Source: Haloarcula taiwanensis | GTDB taxonomy: Archaea > Halobacteriota > Halobacteria > Halobacteriales > Haloarculaceae | Assembly (NCBI GenBank): GCA_002844335.1 | Contig: CP019154.1 | Location: 2,356,001 to 2,420,000 of the forward strand | Direction: 5' to 3' | Length of the DNA stretch: 64,000 bases | Shown here: piece after piece, positions 9,102-17,916 of the stretch | Layout: the number at the start of each line of letters is the position of its first letter | Numbering within the stretch: the stretch's first letter is position 1 | Notes under the pieces: model-generated | Database searches by the model: none | The model's input: only the letters and a program-made list of their open reading frames with translations | What the model was told of the DNA's origin: nothing | Made by a program: the position numbers and the translations under genes

Positions 9102-10592
9102 TCAACGGATCGTCCTGTCGGTGACCCTGCGAAGTCGCTCAGCAACATCAGCGTCGAGCGCCGCATCGGTCACCCGCCACTGCCAGTTCCCGGTTGCCGT
9201 GCCGGGGACGTTGAATCGGGCGTCACTACCGAGACCGAGCAGGTCCTGCATGGTCGTCATCGCGACAACCGCGTTCGAGTTCCACACCGCCTCGATGAGA
9301 TCCCAGTTGATTTCGTCTCCATCAGTGCCGAGGTTGTAGTGGAGGCAGTCGCGCTGGCGGTCGGAAAGCCCGCGGTAGTAGCCGACGATAGTGTCGGTGT
9401 CGTGGGTCGACGTGTAGCCGACGGCCGACTCCGGGTAGTGCATCGGCTGGTACATATGCCCCTCCTCGCACCAGTCGGCGTACTGCGGCACGCGCATCCC
9501 GGGGAAGCCGAACTGGTCCCGGAGCGCGACGATGCTCTCGTCGAGAAAGCCCAGGTCCTCGACGAAAAACGGGAGTTCGCCGAGTCGGTCTCTGACTGTC
9601 TCGAAGAAGTGCGCCCCGGGGCCGTCGCGCCACTGGCCGGCGGCCGGGTCGTCCGCCTCGGCCGGAATCGACCAGAACTCGTCGAAGCCTTTGAAGTGGT
9701 CGATGCGGGCGATGTCGACAAGGTCGAACAGCCGCTCGAACCGGTCAACCCACCAGCCGTAGTCGTTCGCACGGAGTGTCTCCCAGTCGTACACCGGGTT
9801 CCCCCACCGCTGGCCGTCGTCGCCGGGATTGGGCGGGACACCGGCCACCTCCGCGGGGTAGTGGTCGTCGTCGAGTCGGAACACCTCGGGGTATGCCCAG
9901 ACATCCGCCGAGTCGAGGCCCACGTAGATGGGGAGGTCGCCAACGAGACCGATGTCCCGCTCGGCCGCGTACTCGGCCAGCGCCTCCCATTGGCTGTCGA
10001 AGCACCACTGAACGAACTTGTGGTAGCGGATGTCATCGGCCAGTTCCTCCTGATATCGCTCCATGGCCGCTGGCTCGCGCGTTCTGATGTCGTCCGGCCA
10101 GTCCATCCAGCCGGCGTCATCGAACTCGGTTTTCAGCGCCGTAAACAGCGCATAGTCGTCGACCCAGCCGGCCTCGCGCTCACAGAACTCGGCGAAAGCG
10201 TTCCGGTCGGCTTCGGCCGCGCTCTCGTCGAAGTTCTCGTAGGCGGTCCGGAGCCGGCGCTCCGTAAACTCGGTCACGCGGTCGTAGTTGACCTGCTGTT
10301 GCGAGAAGTCACCCGGCGGTTCGACCTCGTCCGCGGTGAGATAGCCGCGGTCGACGAGGTCACGGAGGTCGATGAGCAGCGGGTTGCCGGCGAAGGCGGA
10401 CGACGACTGGTACGGGGAGTTCCCGTGGATGCTCGCCGTGGGACCGAGGGGGCAGAACTGCCACAGCGACTGGTCCGCCCGGTCGAGGAAGTCGACGAAC
10501 GCCCGCGCGCCGGAACCGAGGTCACCGATACCGTGTGGCCCCGGGAGCGACGTCAGATGGAGAAACACGCCACTCTGCCGTTCGAATTGCAT
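9102..10592 (-). CDS. malQ: 4-alpha-glucanotransferase (GH77, amylomaltase/MalQ)
   Basis: A 496-residue GH77 enzyme, the usual size for the prokaryotic short form. It begins RQSGVFLHLTSLPGPHGIGDLG, the family's N-terminal signature. Catalytic motifs are RIDHFKGF (Asp nucleophile, about residue 297), FFVEDLGFL (acid/base Glu, about 344) and TSTHDTDTIVGYY (stabilising Asp, about 399). It transfers maltooligosaccharide segments between alpha-1,4-glucans in the cytoplasm. ATG 10592 is chosen because everything upstream in frame is unlike the family. It is divergent from the GT4 synthase gene and lies in a run of alpha-glucan genes. Confidence 0.93.
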   Translation of the reverse strand: MQFERQSGVFLHLTSLPGPHGIGDLGSGARAFVDFLDRADQSLWQFCPLGPTASIHGNSPYQSSSAFAGNPLLIDLRDLVDRGYLTADEVEPPGDFSQQQVNYDRVTEFTERRLRTAYENFDESAAEADRNAFAEFCEREAGWVDDYALFTALKTEFDDAGWMDWPDDIRTREPAAMERYQEELADDIRYHKFVQWCFDSQWEALAEYAAERDIGLVGDLPIYVGLDSADVWAYPEVFRLDDDHYPAEVAGVPPNPGDDGQRWGNPVYDWETLRANDYGWWVDRFERLFDLVDIARIDHFKGFDEFWSIPAEADDPAAGQWRDGPGAHFFETVRDRLGELPFFVEDLGFLDESIVALRDQFGFPGMRVPQYADWCEEGHMYQPMHYPESAVGYTSTHDTDTIVGYYRGLSDRQRDCLHYNLGTDGDEINWDLIEAVWNSNAVVAMTTMQDLLGLGSDARFNVPGTATGNWQWRVTDAALDADVAERLRRVTDRTIR

Positions 10593-10684
10593 ACGCACCT
10601 GTTGCCCTGACAGGCATTTCAATGGGCGGGGTTGTTGACTGCCAGCGTGTCTGCTTACAGACGCGGAAACGGGGCGCACGCAAA

Positions 10685-10694
10685 CATATATATT
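10685..10694 (+). promoter_or_regulatory. TATA box of the GT4 synthase gene
   Basis: CATATATATT centred about 22 bases upstream of ATG 10711, fitting a leaderless transcript and favouring 10711 over the in-frame starts at 10693 and 10738. Confidence 0.5.
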
Positions 10695-10710
10695 GTATCC
10701 ATTTGATGCT

Positions 10711-11790
10711 ATGACGAGAGAGTCAGTTACAGAGATGCCACCGAACGTTCTGATGCTTGGCTGGGGGTTCCCACCCAACATCACCGGCGGGCTTGATACC
10801 GCTATCGGGGAGCTGTTCGAACAGCTCGAACCGAGAGACGACATCGAGTTCGAGCTGGTGTTGCCCGCGGAGTACGCGCCGCCGGACCGCGACGGCATCC
10901 ACGGCGTGCCGACAGGCAGCGGCGACATCATCACCCGTATTGGCCGGCTAGCTGGAGAGTTCGCCGACGAAGCGGCCGACGCGGACATCATCCACACGAA
11001 CGACTGGTTCGGTTACAATCCCGGGTCGCGGGCCAAATCGGCCCACGATGTCGAGTGGATCTCGACGTTCCACTCGCTGTCAGCGGACCGTAACGTGACG
11101 CCGCCACAGCGGGAAGTCGAGACGGAACAGCGGGTCGCGAACCGAACGGACCACCTACTCGCGGTGAGTAAGTTCACGCAACGCCGGATCCGTGAGCAGT
11201 ACGACGCCGACTCGACAGTCATCTACAACGGGTTCTCGTCGGTAGAGCCGACGGGCCGGGACATCAAGGCGGAACTCGGTATCGACGGGAAGATGCTGTT
11301 TTTCGTCGGGCGACACACCGACCAGAAGGGGCTGTCGTACCTGCTGTACGCGCTCTCGAAGCTCGGCCGGGACGACGTGAGCCTCGTACTCGGCGGCTCA
11401 GGGCACCTCACCGAACAGCTCGAACGGTTCGCGGAGCTACTGGGAATCGAAGACCGTGTCTACTTCCCGGGGTATCTCCCACAGTCAGAGCTCGGGGACT
11501 ACTACAACAGCGCGGACCTGTTCGTCTCACCGTCACTTGCAGAGCCGTTCGGAATCACCATCGTCGAAGCGCTGTCGGTCGGGACGCGCGTCGTCGCCTG
11601 CGAGAGCGGAGCCGCAGAACTCCTCAACGAGGACTGTGTCATCGAGGTCGAACCCGATTCGGACTCCATCGCCGAGGGGATCGAACACGCCCTATCGCTG
11701 TCGACGCCCATCGAGTACGACGTCCGAACCTGGGGCGAAGTCGCTGACGAACACGTCGAGTTCTACCACGAGGTTCTAAACGAGGCCTGA
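10711..11790 (+). CDS. GT4 glycosyltransferase, glycogen/alpha-glucan synthase-like
   Basis: A 359-residue retaining glycosyltransferase with two Rossmann domains. The N-terminal loop MLGWGFPPNITGG is typical of starch/glycogen synthase-like GT4/GT5 enzymes. The C-terminal donor site has FFVGRHTDQKGLSYLLYAL and the E-x7-E motif in EPFGITIVEALSVG. Its surroundings (glucanotransferase, NDP-sugar pyrophosphorylase, glucoamylase, amylase) suggest it extends an alpha-1,4-glucan from ADP- or UDP-glucose; a trehalose or lipid glycosyltransferase cannot be excluded. It converges with the next small gene, ten bases away. Confidence 0.82.
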   Translation: MTRESVTEMPPNVLMLGWGFPPNITGGLDTAIGELFEQLEPRDDIEFELVLPAEYAPPDRDGIHGVPTGSGDIITRIGRLAGEFADEAADADIIHTNDWFGYNPGSRAKSAHDVEWISTFHSLSADRNVTPPQREVETEQRVANRTDHLLAVSKFTQRRIREQYDADSTVIYNGFSSVEPTGRDIKAELGIDGKMLFFVGRHTDQKGLSYLLYALSKLGRDDVSLVLGGSGHLTEQLERFAELLGIEDRVYFPGYLPQSELGDYYNSADLFVSPSLAEPFGITIVEALSVGTRVVACESGAAELLNEDCVIEVEPDSDSIAEGIEHALSLSTPIEYDVRTWGEVADEHVEFYHEVLNEA

Positions 11791-11800
11791 CCGGCCGCGC

Positions 11801-12130
11801 TCACCGGAGAAAGCGAACGTCCGTGACCGGTTCCGGGTGGACGATCAGGTAGCCGTCGGCGGTCGGCTCCAACCCTGTCACGGACGTTGTGTCCGTTTGC
11901 GTCCGGTACGGACTATCGGCGGTCCCGTCAGCCGACTGGTAGGGACTGTCGTACGGTGTCTGCCTGTCCTCCGGGGGGCGGTCGAAATCCTCCGGCGGCA
12001 GGTATATTTTTTCGCCCGATTTCGAGCGGACCACGACGGCCGTGTCGCGGTCGCCCGAGACGTCGATTCTGGTCCGGCCATCGTCGATTGTCATCTCAAA
12101 CGAGACTGGCTCCGTTTCTGTTTGTGCCAT
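11801..12130 (-). CDS. Conserved haloarchaeal hypothetical protein
   Basis: A 109-residue acidic protein, start ATG 12130. The N-terminal half looks like a small beta-rich domain with repeated VVV/TRIDV strands; the middle is Pro/Asp/Ser-rich and includes TPYDSPYQSADG and SPYRTQ, a repeated SPY(Q/R) element. The C-terminus returns to predicted strands. No signal peptide, membrane segment or metal motif is present. I do not recognise a function. It lies between the glycosyltransferase and the pyrophosphorylase, so a link to glucan metabolism is possible but unsupported. Confidence 0.6.
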   Translation of the reverse strand: MAQTETEPVSFEMTIDDGRTRIDVSGDRDTAVVVRSKSGEKIYLPPEDFDRPPEDRQTPYDSPYQSADGTADSPYRTQTDTTSVTGLEPTADGYLIVHPEPVTDVRFLR

Positions 12131-12259
12131 GTTATCAGATATCTCGCCTACCGCGAGTAAATGATGCTCTGTCACTTAGTCCTTCGCCAGCGGTACAGTG
12201 ACTGGCGGTGGCCCGTCGTGAGTCCTGCATTCGAACAGTGGACCCGTCGTCGCGAGCCA

Positions 12260-13204
12260 TCAGCGGTTGATGATGAGCGACCCCGACATGTTGTACCCCT
12301 CAACGGTGACATCCTCACCGAGAATCGTCTCGTCGAGGTCGCAGTCGTTGACCTCGGCGTCGGGGAAGACGATGGTCCGGTCGAGGCTGCTGTCAGTCAC
12401 TTCCGCCCCGGCCATCACGTGGACAGTGGTCCCAATCTCAGAGTTCTCGACGGTCGCGTCGGGGTGGATGAGCGACCCGCCGTCGAGTTTCCACTCGACG
12501 GTCTCGAAATACGACTCAGGTGTCCCGATGTCGAACCAGACATCGTCAAACGTGAACGCGGACACCGGTTCCTGCTGTTGCAGCCAGTCGATGTACCAGC
12601 CCGGTTCGTCGGGGTTGTTGTCGCCAGAGAGGTACTCCTCGAAGCGGAGCGAGTCGGCCGGGAAGGCGTAGCAGGCAATCGATACAAGCGTGCTCTTGGG
12701 GTTGTCAGGCTTCTCCTGGAAGTCGACGACGCGTTCGCCGTCGAGTTCGACGAGCCCGTATGACTTGGCTTTCTCCCGCGAACCCACGTCGTAGGCAGCG
12801 AGTGCCGGCCCGTCGCGGTCCTCGAAGAAGTCGAGGAACTCCGAGGGGTCGAAGCCGATGAGGTTGTCGCCGCCGATGATGAACAGGTCGTCGTCGATGC
12901 CCTCGCGCTCGATCAGTTGCGCGAGCGCGCCGACGACGCCGAACTTCTCGTCTTCGTCTTCCGTGCTCTCGACGGAGAGTTGGACCTTTTCGTAGCCCCT
13001 CTCGTCGATATGGGCTTCGAACTCGTCGGCGAAGGCCTCATTCGTACTCAGATACGTCGTCCCGATACGGTCGTCAGCTTCGAGCGACTGCAAGACACCG
13101 TCGATGACGGTCGTCTCACCAACCGGGAGTAGCATCTTCGGTCGACGCCGCGTGATCGGCCACAGCCGTGTGGCGTAGCCGCCAGCTAGAACAATCGCGT
13201 CCAT
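12260..13204 (-). CDS. Sugar nucleotidyltransferase (glucose-1-phosphate NTP transferase family)
   Basis: A 314-residue nucleotidyltransferase. The N-terminal signature is VLAGGYATRLWPIT followed by RRPKMLLPVG; the metal/sugar-binding region has GGDNLIGFD, VDFQEKPDNPKST and WFDIGTPESYFE. The C-terminal ~55 residues form a short left-handed beta-helix (isoleucine-patch repeats: HPDATVENSEIGTTVHV). It makes an NDP-sugar from a sugar-1-phosphate; beside glycogen-type genes the most likely product is ADP- or UDP-glucose, but dTDP-glucose is not excluded. It follows the tandem GH15 gene on the same strand after a 50-base gap that holds its own TATA box. Confidence 0.85.
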   Translation of the reverse strand: MDAIVLAGGYATRLWPITRRRPKMLLPVGETTVIDGVLQSLEADDRIGTTYLSTNEAFADEFEAHIDERGYEKVQLSVESTEDEDEKFGVVGALAQLIEREGIDDDLFIIGGDNLIGFDPSEFLDFFEDRDGPALAAYDVGSREKAKSYGLVELDGERVVDFQEKPDNPKSTLVSIACYAFPADSLRFEEYLSGDNNPDEPGWYIDWLQQQEPVSAFTFDDVWFDIGTPESYFETVEWKLDGGSLIHPDATVENSEIGTTVHVMAGAEVTDSSLDRTIVFPDAEVNDCDLDETILGEDVTVEGYNMSGSLIINR

Positions 13205-13222
13205 ATCCCACAGTCAGAGGCG

Positions 13223-13230
13223 AATTATAA
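13223..13230 (-). promoter_or_regulatory. TATA box of the sugar nucleotidyltransferase gene
   Basis: TTATAATT on the minus strand, centred about 22 bases upstream of ATG 13204. It shows this gene can be transcribed independently of the GH15 gene upstream. Confidence 0.5.
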
Positions 13231-13254
13231 AGTGGTTCTCACTTATGAGGGATT

Positions 13255-16200
13255 CTACAGGTTAAGCTGCCAGACAGTTGTCCCGGCAGTGACCAGGTCT
13301 TCGTCGTCTGCGGCGGCAACAATCACTTGATTCTCACCGGGGTCGACATCGACTGCAACCTCGAATTCGCGGTCATCGACGGAGATGTACGTGATGTCGG
13401 CGGGCGTTTTGACGACGACACAGACACCAGTGGTCTCGCCGGAGACGACCAGTTCGTTCCCGCGGAACTGCGTATCGACGCGGAGCGCGGGGCTGCGATC
13501 AGGAGTGTGGGCCCGTCGCTCCCGGTAGCGGTCGTCAACGAACGCGGGCGTCTCGACCGGTTTACCGGCGCTGATACCGTGGGCTAACCGCACGTACTGG
13601 GCCATCGACCACGCCAACGGCGTCGCCGAGCCGGTCCCTTCGGCGAACTCCCAGTCGTACTCGGTCGCGTGGCCACGGTCCCATATCTGCTCGGCGATCA
13701 TCCGGCCCGAGTTCGCCACGTCCTGCATCATCCGAAGACAGTTCTCGGGCGGGATGTCCGGGTCGTCGCGGTGGAGTTCGTACTCGGCGCGCTCGCCGGT
13801 GAGCAGCGGCCAGAGGCGGCCCTTCCCCTTGTGTTCGACCGTCCACGGTGCGCCCTGGTCGTCCCGACCACGCTCGCCGTAGCCGTCGCCGTTGTACCGG
13901 TAGAACCCGGGTGCGTGCTCCGTGTCGACGCTGATGGTGTCGTCGACCTCGACGAGCGAGTTCCGGATGGTCTCGTCGTCGTCGGGCTTGATACCCAGCC
14001 GGACGAGTTCGAGGAAGCCACCGTCGATGATGTTGCGTTCGTCCAGCGTCGGACCGTCGTTGGCGAGCGTGCGGAGGTGCCCCATCTCGGGGTTGCCATC
14101 GAGCGTTATTCGCGTGTAGTAGGGCGTGTTGGTGTGGCGCTCGGTCCCGGTCTCGGTCGCGGTCCAGGCCTCGACGTTGTTCGCCCACTGGTCGGCCAGC
14201 GCCAGCCAGACGAGCGCGTCGGCCTCGTGGCCGGTGTCGAGCGCGAGCTTCGCCGCACACGCAAGCCCCGCGATTTCGGCCGCAATCGAGGACGGCGAGA
14301 AGCCGGCCTCCTCCTCCCAGCGCTCCTGTGCGGTCTCGGGGCCGTGGCGGACGACGTACTCAGCCGACCGCCGGACGTTCTCGTAGCTGTACTCAACGTC
14401 CTCGAAGTCGACGCCGCTCTCGGCGAGCCGATAGGCCATCACCTGCGGGAACGAGATGTTGTCCATCTGCTCGCCGCCCCAGCGGGTCGTCCCGTTGACG
14501 TAGGTGTTCTGCGGGATGAAGCCAGCCTCGTCCTGCTGGTACTCGTAGATGTACTCCAGTTGGTCGGTGGCGATGTCCAGCGACCCGATGGCGTCGAAGA
14601 CGCTGAACACCTGATAGAGGTCCCGCGACCAGACGAAGTTGTAGCCGTAGCCCTTGGGCTCCTCGGCGTGGACGGCCTCGCCCCACGGCACGGACGGCGA
14701 GGCGATAGAGGCCCCGTGGTAGGTCTTGTCCTCGACGGCCAGCAGCGTCATCAGCGCGGTTCTGTACTGGTTCGCCAGCGCTTCGTCGTCAGCAACCGAG
14801 TCCGGGAGTTGCTTGTCCGAGAGGAAATCGGCCCAGCTGTCGGCATACTCGGCACGGACCGTCTCGTAGCCGCGGTCGAGCGCGCCGTCGGCTTCGCCCA
14901 GCGCGGCAGCGGTGTCAGCCTGTCGCGCGAAGCCGAGCGCGACCGTGTCGCTGACTCTCGTTCCCGAATCCAGCCGACCGATGAGGACGAGGTTCGTCCC
15001 GTCGATCGACTCGACCGGGTCCGGGAGGTCGCCGTCCGAGTACAGCCCGTCGAGACGGTCGCTGCCGGCCGCACCGACGGTGGCCCAGTCGAAGCGTCCG
15101 GCCGCAGCCATCGCCACGGCGATAGAGTAGGCGTCGCCGTTCTCGTCGACGAGCAAGTCGTTGTCCGTCTGATCGGTGTAGGCGCGAGGGTTCCGGCCCA
15201 CGAGGTGGTAGCTCCCGGGCTGGCCGTATCTGATAGCGCGGTCCTCGGTGACCGTGCTGGTGAGCGCGATGTCCGCGACCGAGAACACGTCGTATGATTT
15301 GCCGTCCTCGGCGCTGAAGGACACGTCGGCGACGATGGCGTCGTGCTCGGGGTCAGTCGCGTAGTCGACGGTCAGCGTCCACTCGTGGCCCCGGCCGTCA
15401 CCGGTCTCGGTGAAGACGTGGCGATAGAGGAGCGCCTCGTCGTCGACGGGCTCGACGCGCCGCCTGACGCTGTCGTCGGTCCGGCGGTTCTCCCGGTGGG
15501 TCCGGACGGCGTAGTCCGTCTCGTCCGTACACCGAACCAGGAAATCGAGCGTCCGCAGATTCATGAGGTCGACCTGCGGGTAGCGGGCCTCCGTCAGCGC
15601 GCCCTCGGTGAGCGTGAACCAGACGCGCGAGGGGTCCTGCTCGTCGTGGTCGGCGACGGTGCCGACGCCGTACTTCTCCCCGGTCGTCCAGGTCGGTCGC
15701 TCGCTCGGCCCCTCAGTTCCGGCTGAGGTCGTCGGGAGTGCGTTCAGTTCACCCAGGCGTGCAGTCGCGTGAAGCCGCAACGCATGCGACCAGCCAAGCG
15801 GCGTCGCGCTGTCGAGGTCGCCGTCGTCGAAGGCCTGCTCGGCGAGGTAGCCGGCGTCGGTCGTGAGCGGCCCGTCCTCTTCGAGTAGCTCGTACAGGTC
15901 GCTCGCGCGGTCGAGGTACGCGTCGCCACGCTCGTCGCGGTCGTTCAGCATATCGCCCACGCGAGCGGCAGCGAGTGCCCCCATCGCCGTCGTAACCGTC
16001 CAGATCTTCTCGCTGTCCTGATGGCCGGTCCGCCAGCGGTCACCCTCGTAGCGGGCCAGTCCCGCGACCCGGCTCTCGGTGGGGTTCCGGAAGAGCGTGT
16101 CGAGCGTCGTGCTCACGTGGTCCGCCAGACGGGTGAGGTGCTGGTCGGAGAGCGTCGTCGACTCGACGTTGTCGTACTCCTGCAGCGCGTCCGCGAGGTG

Positions 16201-17790
16201 GAGTCCCGCAGCGTCGATACGGTGGTCCGGGGTCCCGTTTGTCAGCCCGATCACGTACACACCCAGATCACTGTCCCAGAGCGTATCGAGCCCATCCAGC
16301 AGCCTGTCGGCTGCCGCCAAGCTCCGCTCGCAAACCGACTCGGGCATCGGAGCGCGGCCCACCGCGGCGAAGGCCTCGATGAACGTCGCAGTAGTATGTG
16401 TGAACTGGCCGATGGAGTCCTCCCAGACGTTCTGACACGGCTCGGGGAGGCCGTTGGCCGCGATGTCTTCGATGAGCGTGTCAACGGCCGCCTCGATAGT
16501 CCCTCGAACTGTCGCTGTCAACTCGGCGTCCATCTTGCTGCGATGCGTTCGCAGCAACGTCGCGAGGAAGGCGGTGACGGTCGCGGTCTGGTCGGCCTGA
16601 TACTCCGGCGATTCGGCGTTGTGTTCGACCCGAGCGTTGGCCCAGCCCGGGGCGATATCCCCCGTGTCGGCCCAGACGCGGTGGGGCCACCGGCCGTCAG
16701 GGAGCTGGCTGTTACAGAGGAACTCAGCGCTCTCAAGCAACATCTCGACAGTGTCTATTTCGAGTCGGTCGCCGGCTTCGAGCAGATGCCGGGAGACAGA
16801 GGCGTCGTCGCGGAACCAGACGTAGCCGTAGCCGCCGGAGTTCGAGTAGAAGGGGTCGAACTCCGGGGCGGCGATGCGACCGCCGGTCGGCGAGGACAGC
16901 AGGTCGAGCACCCGCAGGTCCATGCGTATCGAGTCTGAGCGTGTCATTGATTCGGACACGTCGATGCGTGTTCGCTCCCGCCCGGCCTGCCGGAGGTCGT
17001 CGGAGGTCGTGTGCGCTGTCATGCAGTCGGCGAGGTCCAGAAGCGCCGTTTCCCGGTCGACCTCGTCGTGGTTCGAGAGCTGACTGACGAGCGTCGTGTC
17101 CTTGCTGCGCCCGGACCGGTCAAGCGGCGCGGTCACGAGGAAATCGCCGGTGAGCCGGGTCTGGTCGCGCCGTTCGACCGGCTCCGACCGCGGGAACTCG
17201 ACCGGGCTATCCGAAAGTATCTCTGCGAGCCGTTCCGGTCGCTGTCCGGCGACGGCGTCTAGCCCGGTCGACGAAGCAAGGTAATCGTGCTCCCGCCGGT
17301 GGTACACTTCCAGTACCCGCGAGTTGTCGGGCCCGGCGTCTTCGTGAATCAGCGAGCCGACGCCGCTGTCGCTGTTTTCGGGGGCCAGTGTGACGAACGC
17401 CACGAGCTTGGCGTTCTGTGGAACCGCCCCGCGCATCGCGACGTGTGTGACGTGTGCCCGTCCAAGCGTCAGGTCGTACTGGTGGACGGTGAACGACCCC
17501 GCGTCGTACTCGGTCTCGACGAGCCGCGTCTCGCGGTAGTAGTGCTGTCTGATGGTCTCTAGGTCGCTGAACCACCGTGTTTCGTCTCCAAGCATAACCC
17601 CGAGTCGGGAGCGATCGATGCCGGAGAGCCCGGAGAGCGAATCGGAGTAGTCCTGCAGTGTTCCGTCTTCGCCGACGTGTACGAGTCGATCACCGTGCCC
17701 CGAGAAAGAGCCTGAAACAGTCCTGCGCTCCTCTGGAAAGCGCTCGTGACGAGTCCGCTTGTATTCGTTGAGCGCTGTCGAAAGCCGCAT
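13255..17790 (-). CDS. Tandem glucoamylase-like protein (two GH15 modules in one chain)
   Basis: A 1511-residue protein, twice the size of a usual glucoamylase. The N-terminal half (about 1-670) is a GH15-related module with GGYGYVWFRDDASVSRHLL (about residue 320) and NVWEDSIGQFTHTTA (about 450). The second half begins with a glucodextranase-type beta domain (about 690-1000), then a full GH15 barrel: YGYNFVWSRDLYQVFSVF (about 1050), a catalytic Glu region EEEAGFSPSS (about 1160) and RLWPLLTGERAEYEL (about 1330), ending in a beta-sandwich. No signal peptide is present, so it probably acts in the cytoplasm, releasing glucose from alpha-glucans. Start 17790 is chosen by its TATA box; ATG 17796 is possible. 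Confidence 0.85.
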   Translation of the reverse strand: MRLSTALNEYKRTRHERFPEERRTVSGSFSGHGDRLVHVGEDGTLQDYSDSLSGLSGIDRSRLGVMLGDETRWFSDLETIRQHYYRETRLVETEYDAGSFTVHQYDLTLGRAHVTHVAMRGAVPQNAKLVAFVTLAPENSDSGVGSLIHEDAGPDNSRVLEVYHRREHDYLASSTGLDAVAGQRPERLAEILSDSPVEFPRSEPVERRDQTRLTGDFLVTAPLDRSGRSKDTTLVSQLSNHDEVDRETALLDLADCMTAHTTSDDLRQAGRERTRIDVSESMTRSDSIRMDLRVLDLLSSPTGGRIAAPEFDPFYSNSGGYGYVWFRDDASVSRHLLEAGDRLEIDTVEMLLESAEFLCNSQLPDGRWPHRVWADTGDIAPGWANARVEHNAESPEYQADQTATVTAFLATLLRTHRSKMDAELTATVRGTIEAAVDTLIEDIAANGLPEPCQNVWEDSIGQFTHTTATFIEAFAAVGRAPMPESVCERSLAAADRLLDGLDTLWDSDLGVYVIGLTNGTPDHRIDAAGLHLADALQEYDNVESTTLSDQHLTRLADHVSTTLDTLFRNPTESRVAGLARYEGDRWRTGHQDSEKIWTVTTAMGALAAARVGDMLNDRDERGDAYLDRASDLYELLEEDGPLTTDAGYLAEQAFDDGDLDSATPLGWSHALRLHATARLGELNALPTTSAGTEGPSERPTWTTGEKYGVGTVADHDEQDPSRVWFTLTEGALTEARYPQVDLMNLRTLDFLVRCTDETDYAVRTHRENRRTDDSVRRRVEPVDDEALLYRHVFTETGDGRGHEWTLTVDYATDPEHDAIVADVSFSAEDGKSYDVFSVADIALTSTVTEDRAIRYGQPGSYHLVGRNPRAYTDQTDNDLLVDENGDAYSIAVAMAAAGRFDWATVGAAGSDRLDGLYSDGDLPDPVESIDGTNLVLIGRLDSGTRVSDTVALGFARQADTAAALGEADGALDRGYETVRAEYADSWADFLSDKQLPDSVADDEALANQYRTALMTLLAVEDKTYHGASIASPSVPWGEAVHAEEPKGYGYNFVWSRDLYQVFSVFDAIGSLDIATDQLEYIYEYQQDEAGFIPQNTYVNGTTRWGGEQMDNISFPQVMAYRLAESGVDFEDVEYSYENVRRSAEYVVRHGPETAQERWEEEAGFSPSSIAAEIAGLACAAKLALDTGHEADALVWLALADQWANNVEAWTATETGTERHTNTPYYTRITLDGNPEMGHLRTLANDGPTLDERNIIDGGFLELVRLGIKPDDDETIRNSLVEVDDTISVDTEHAPGFYRYNGDGYGERGRDDQGAPWTVEHKGKGRLWPLLTGERAEYELHRDDPDIPPENCLRMMQDVANSGRMIAEQIWDRGHATEYDWEFAEGTGSATPLAWSMAQYVRLAHGISAGKPVETPAFVDDRYRERRAHTPDRSPALRVDTQFRGNELVVSGETTGVCVVVKTPADITYISVDDREFEVAVDVDPGENQVIVAAADDEDLVTAGTTVWQLNL

Positions 17791-17813
17791 ACACATCAAA
17801 GCAGACCAATCTC

Positions 17814-17819
17814 TATAAA
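17814..17819 (-). promoter_or_regulatory. TATA box of the tandem GH15 gene
   Basis: TTTATA on the minus strand, 26 bases from ATG 17790 and 20 from ATG 17796. This favours the start at 17790 and shows a promoter in the 126-base gap after the GH13 gene. Confidence 0.5.
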
Positions 17820-17916
17820 CTCCTGTGGTTCGGACAAATTAGTGATACTTCGAGGCCACGACCGCATATCCCGGGAGGGCGGAGCCGCTATCGTTGAACG
17901 GACCCGACCGCGCGAA

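Noticed and set aside
13669-15297. 542-codon open frame on the plus strand, opposite the GH15 gene
   Set aside because: Val/Arg/Asp-rich antisense shadow of a GC-rich gene with no domain; the minus strand codes for a clear GH15 enzyme.
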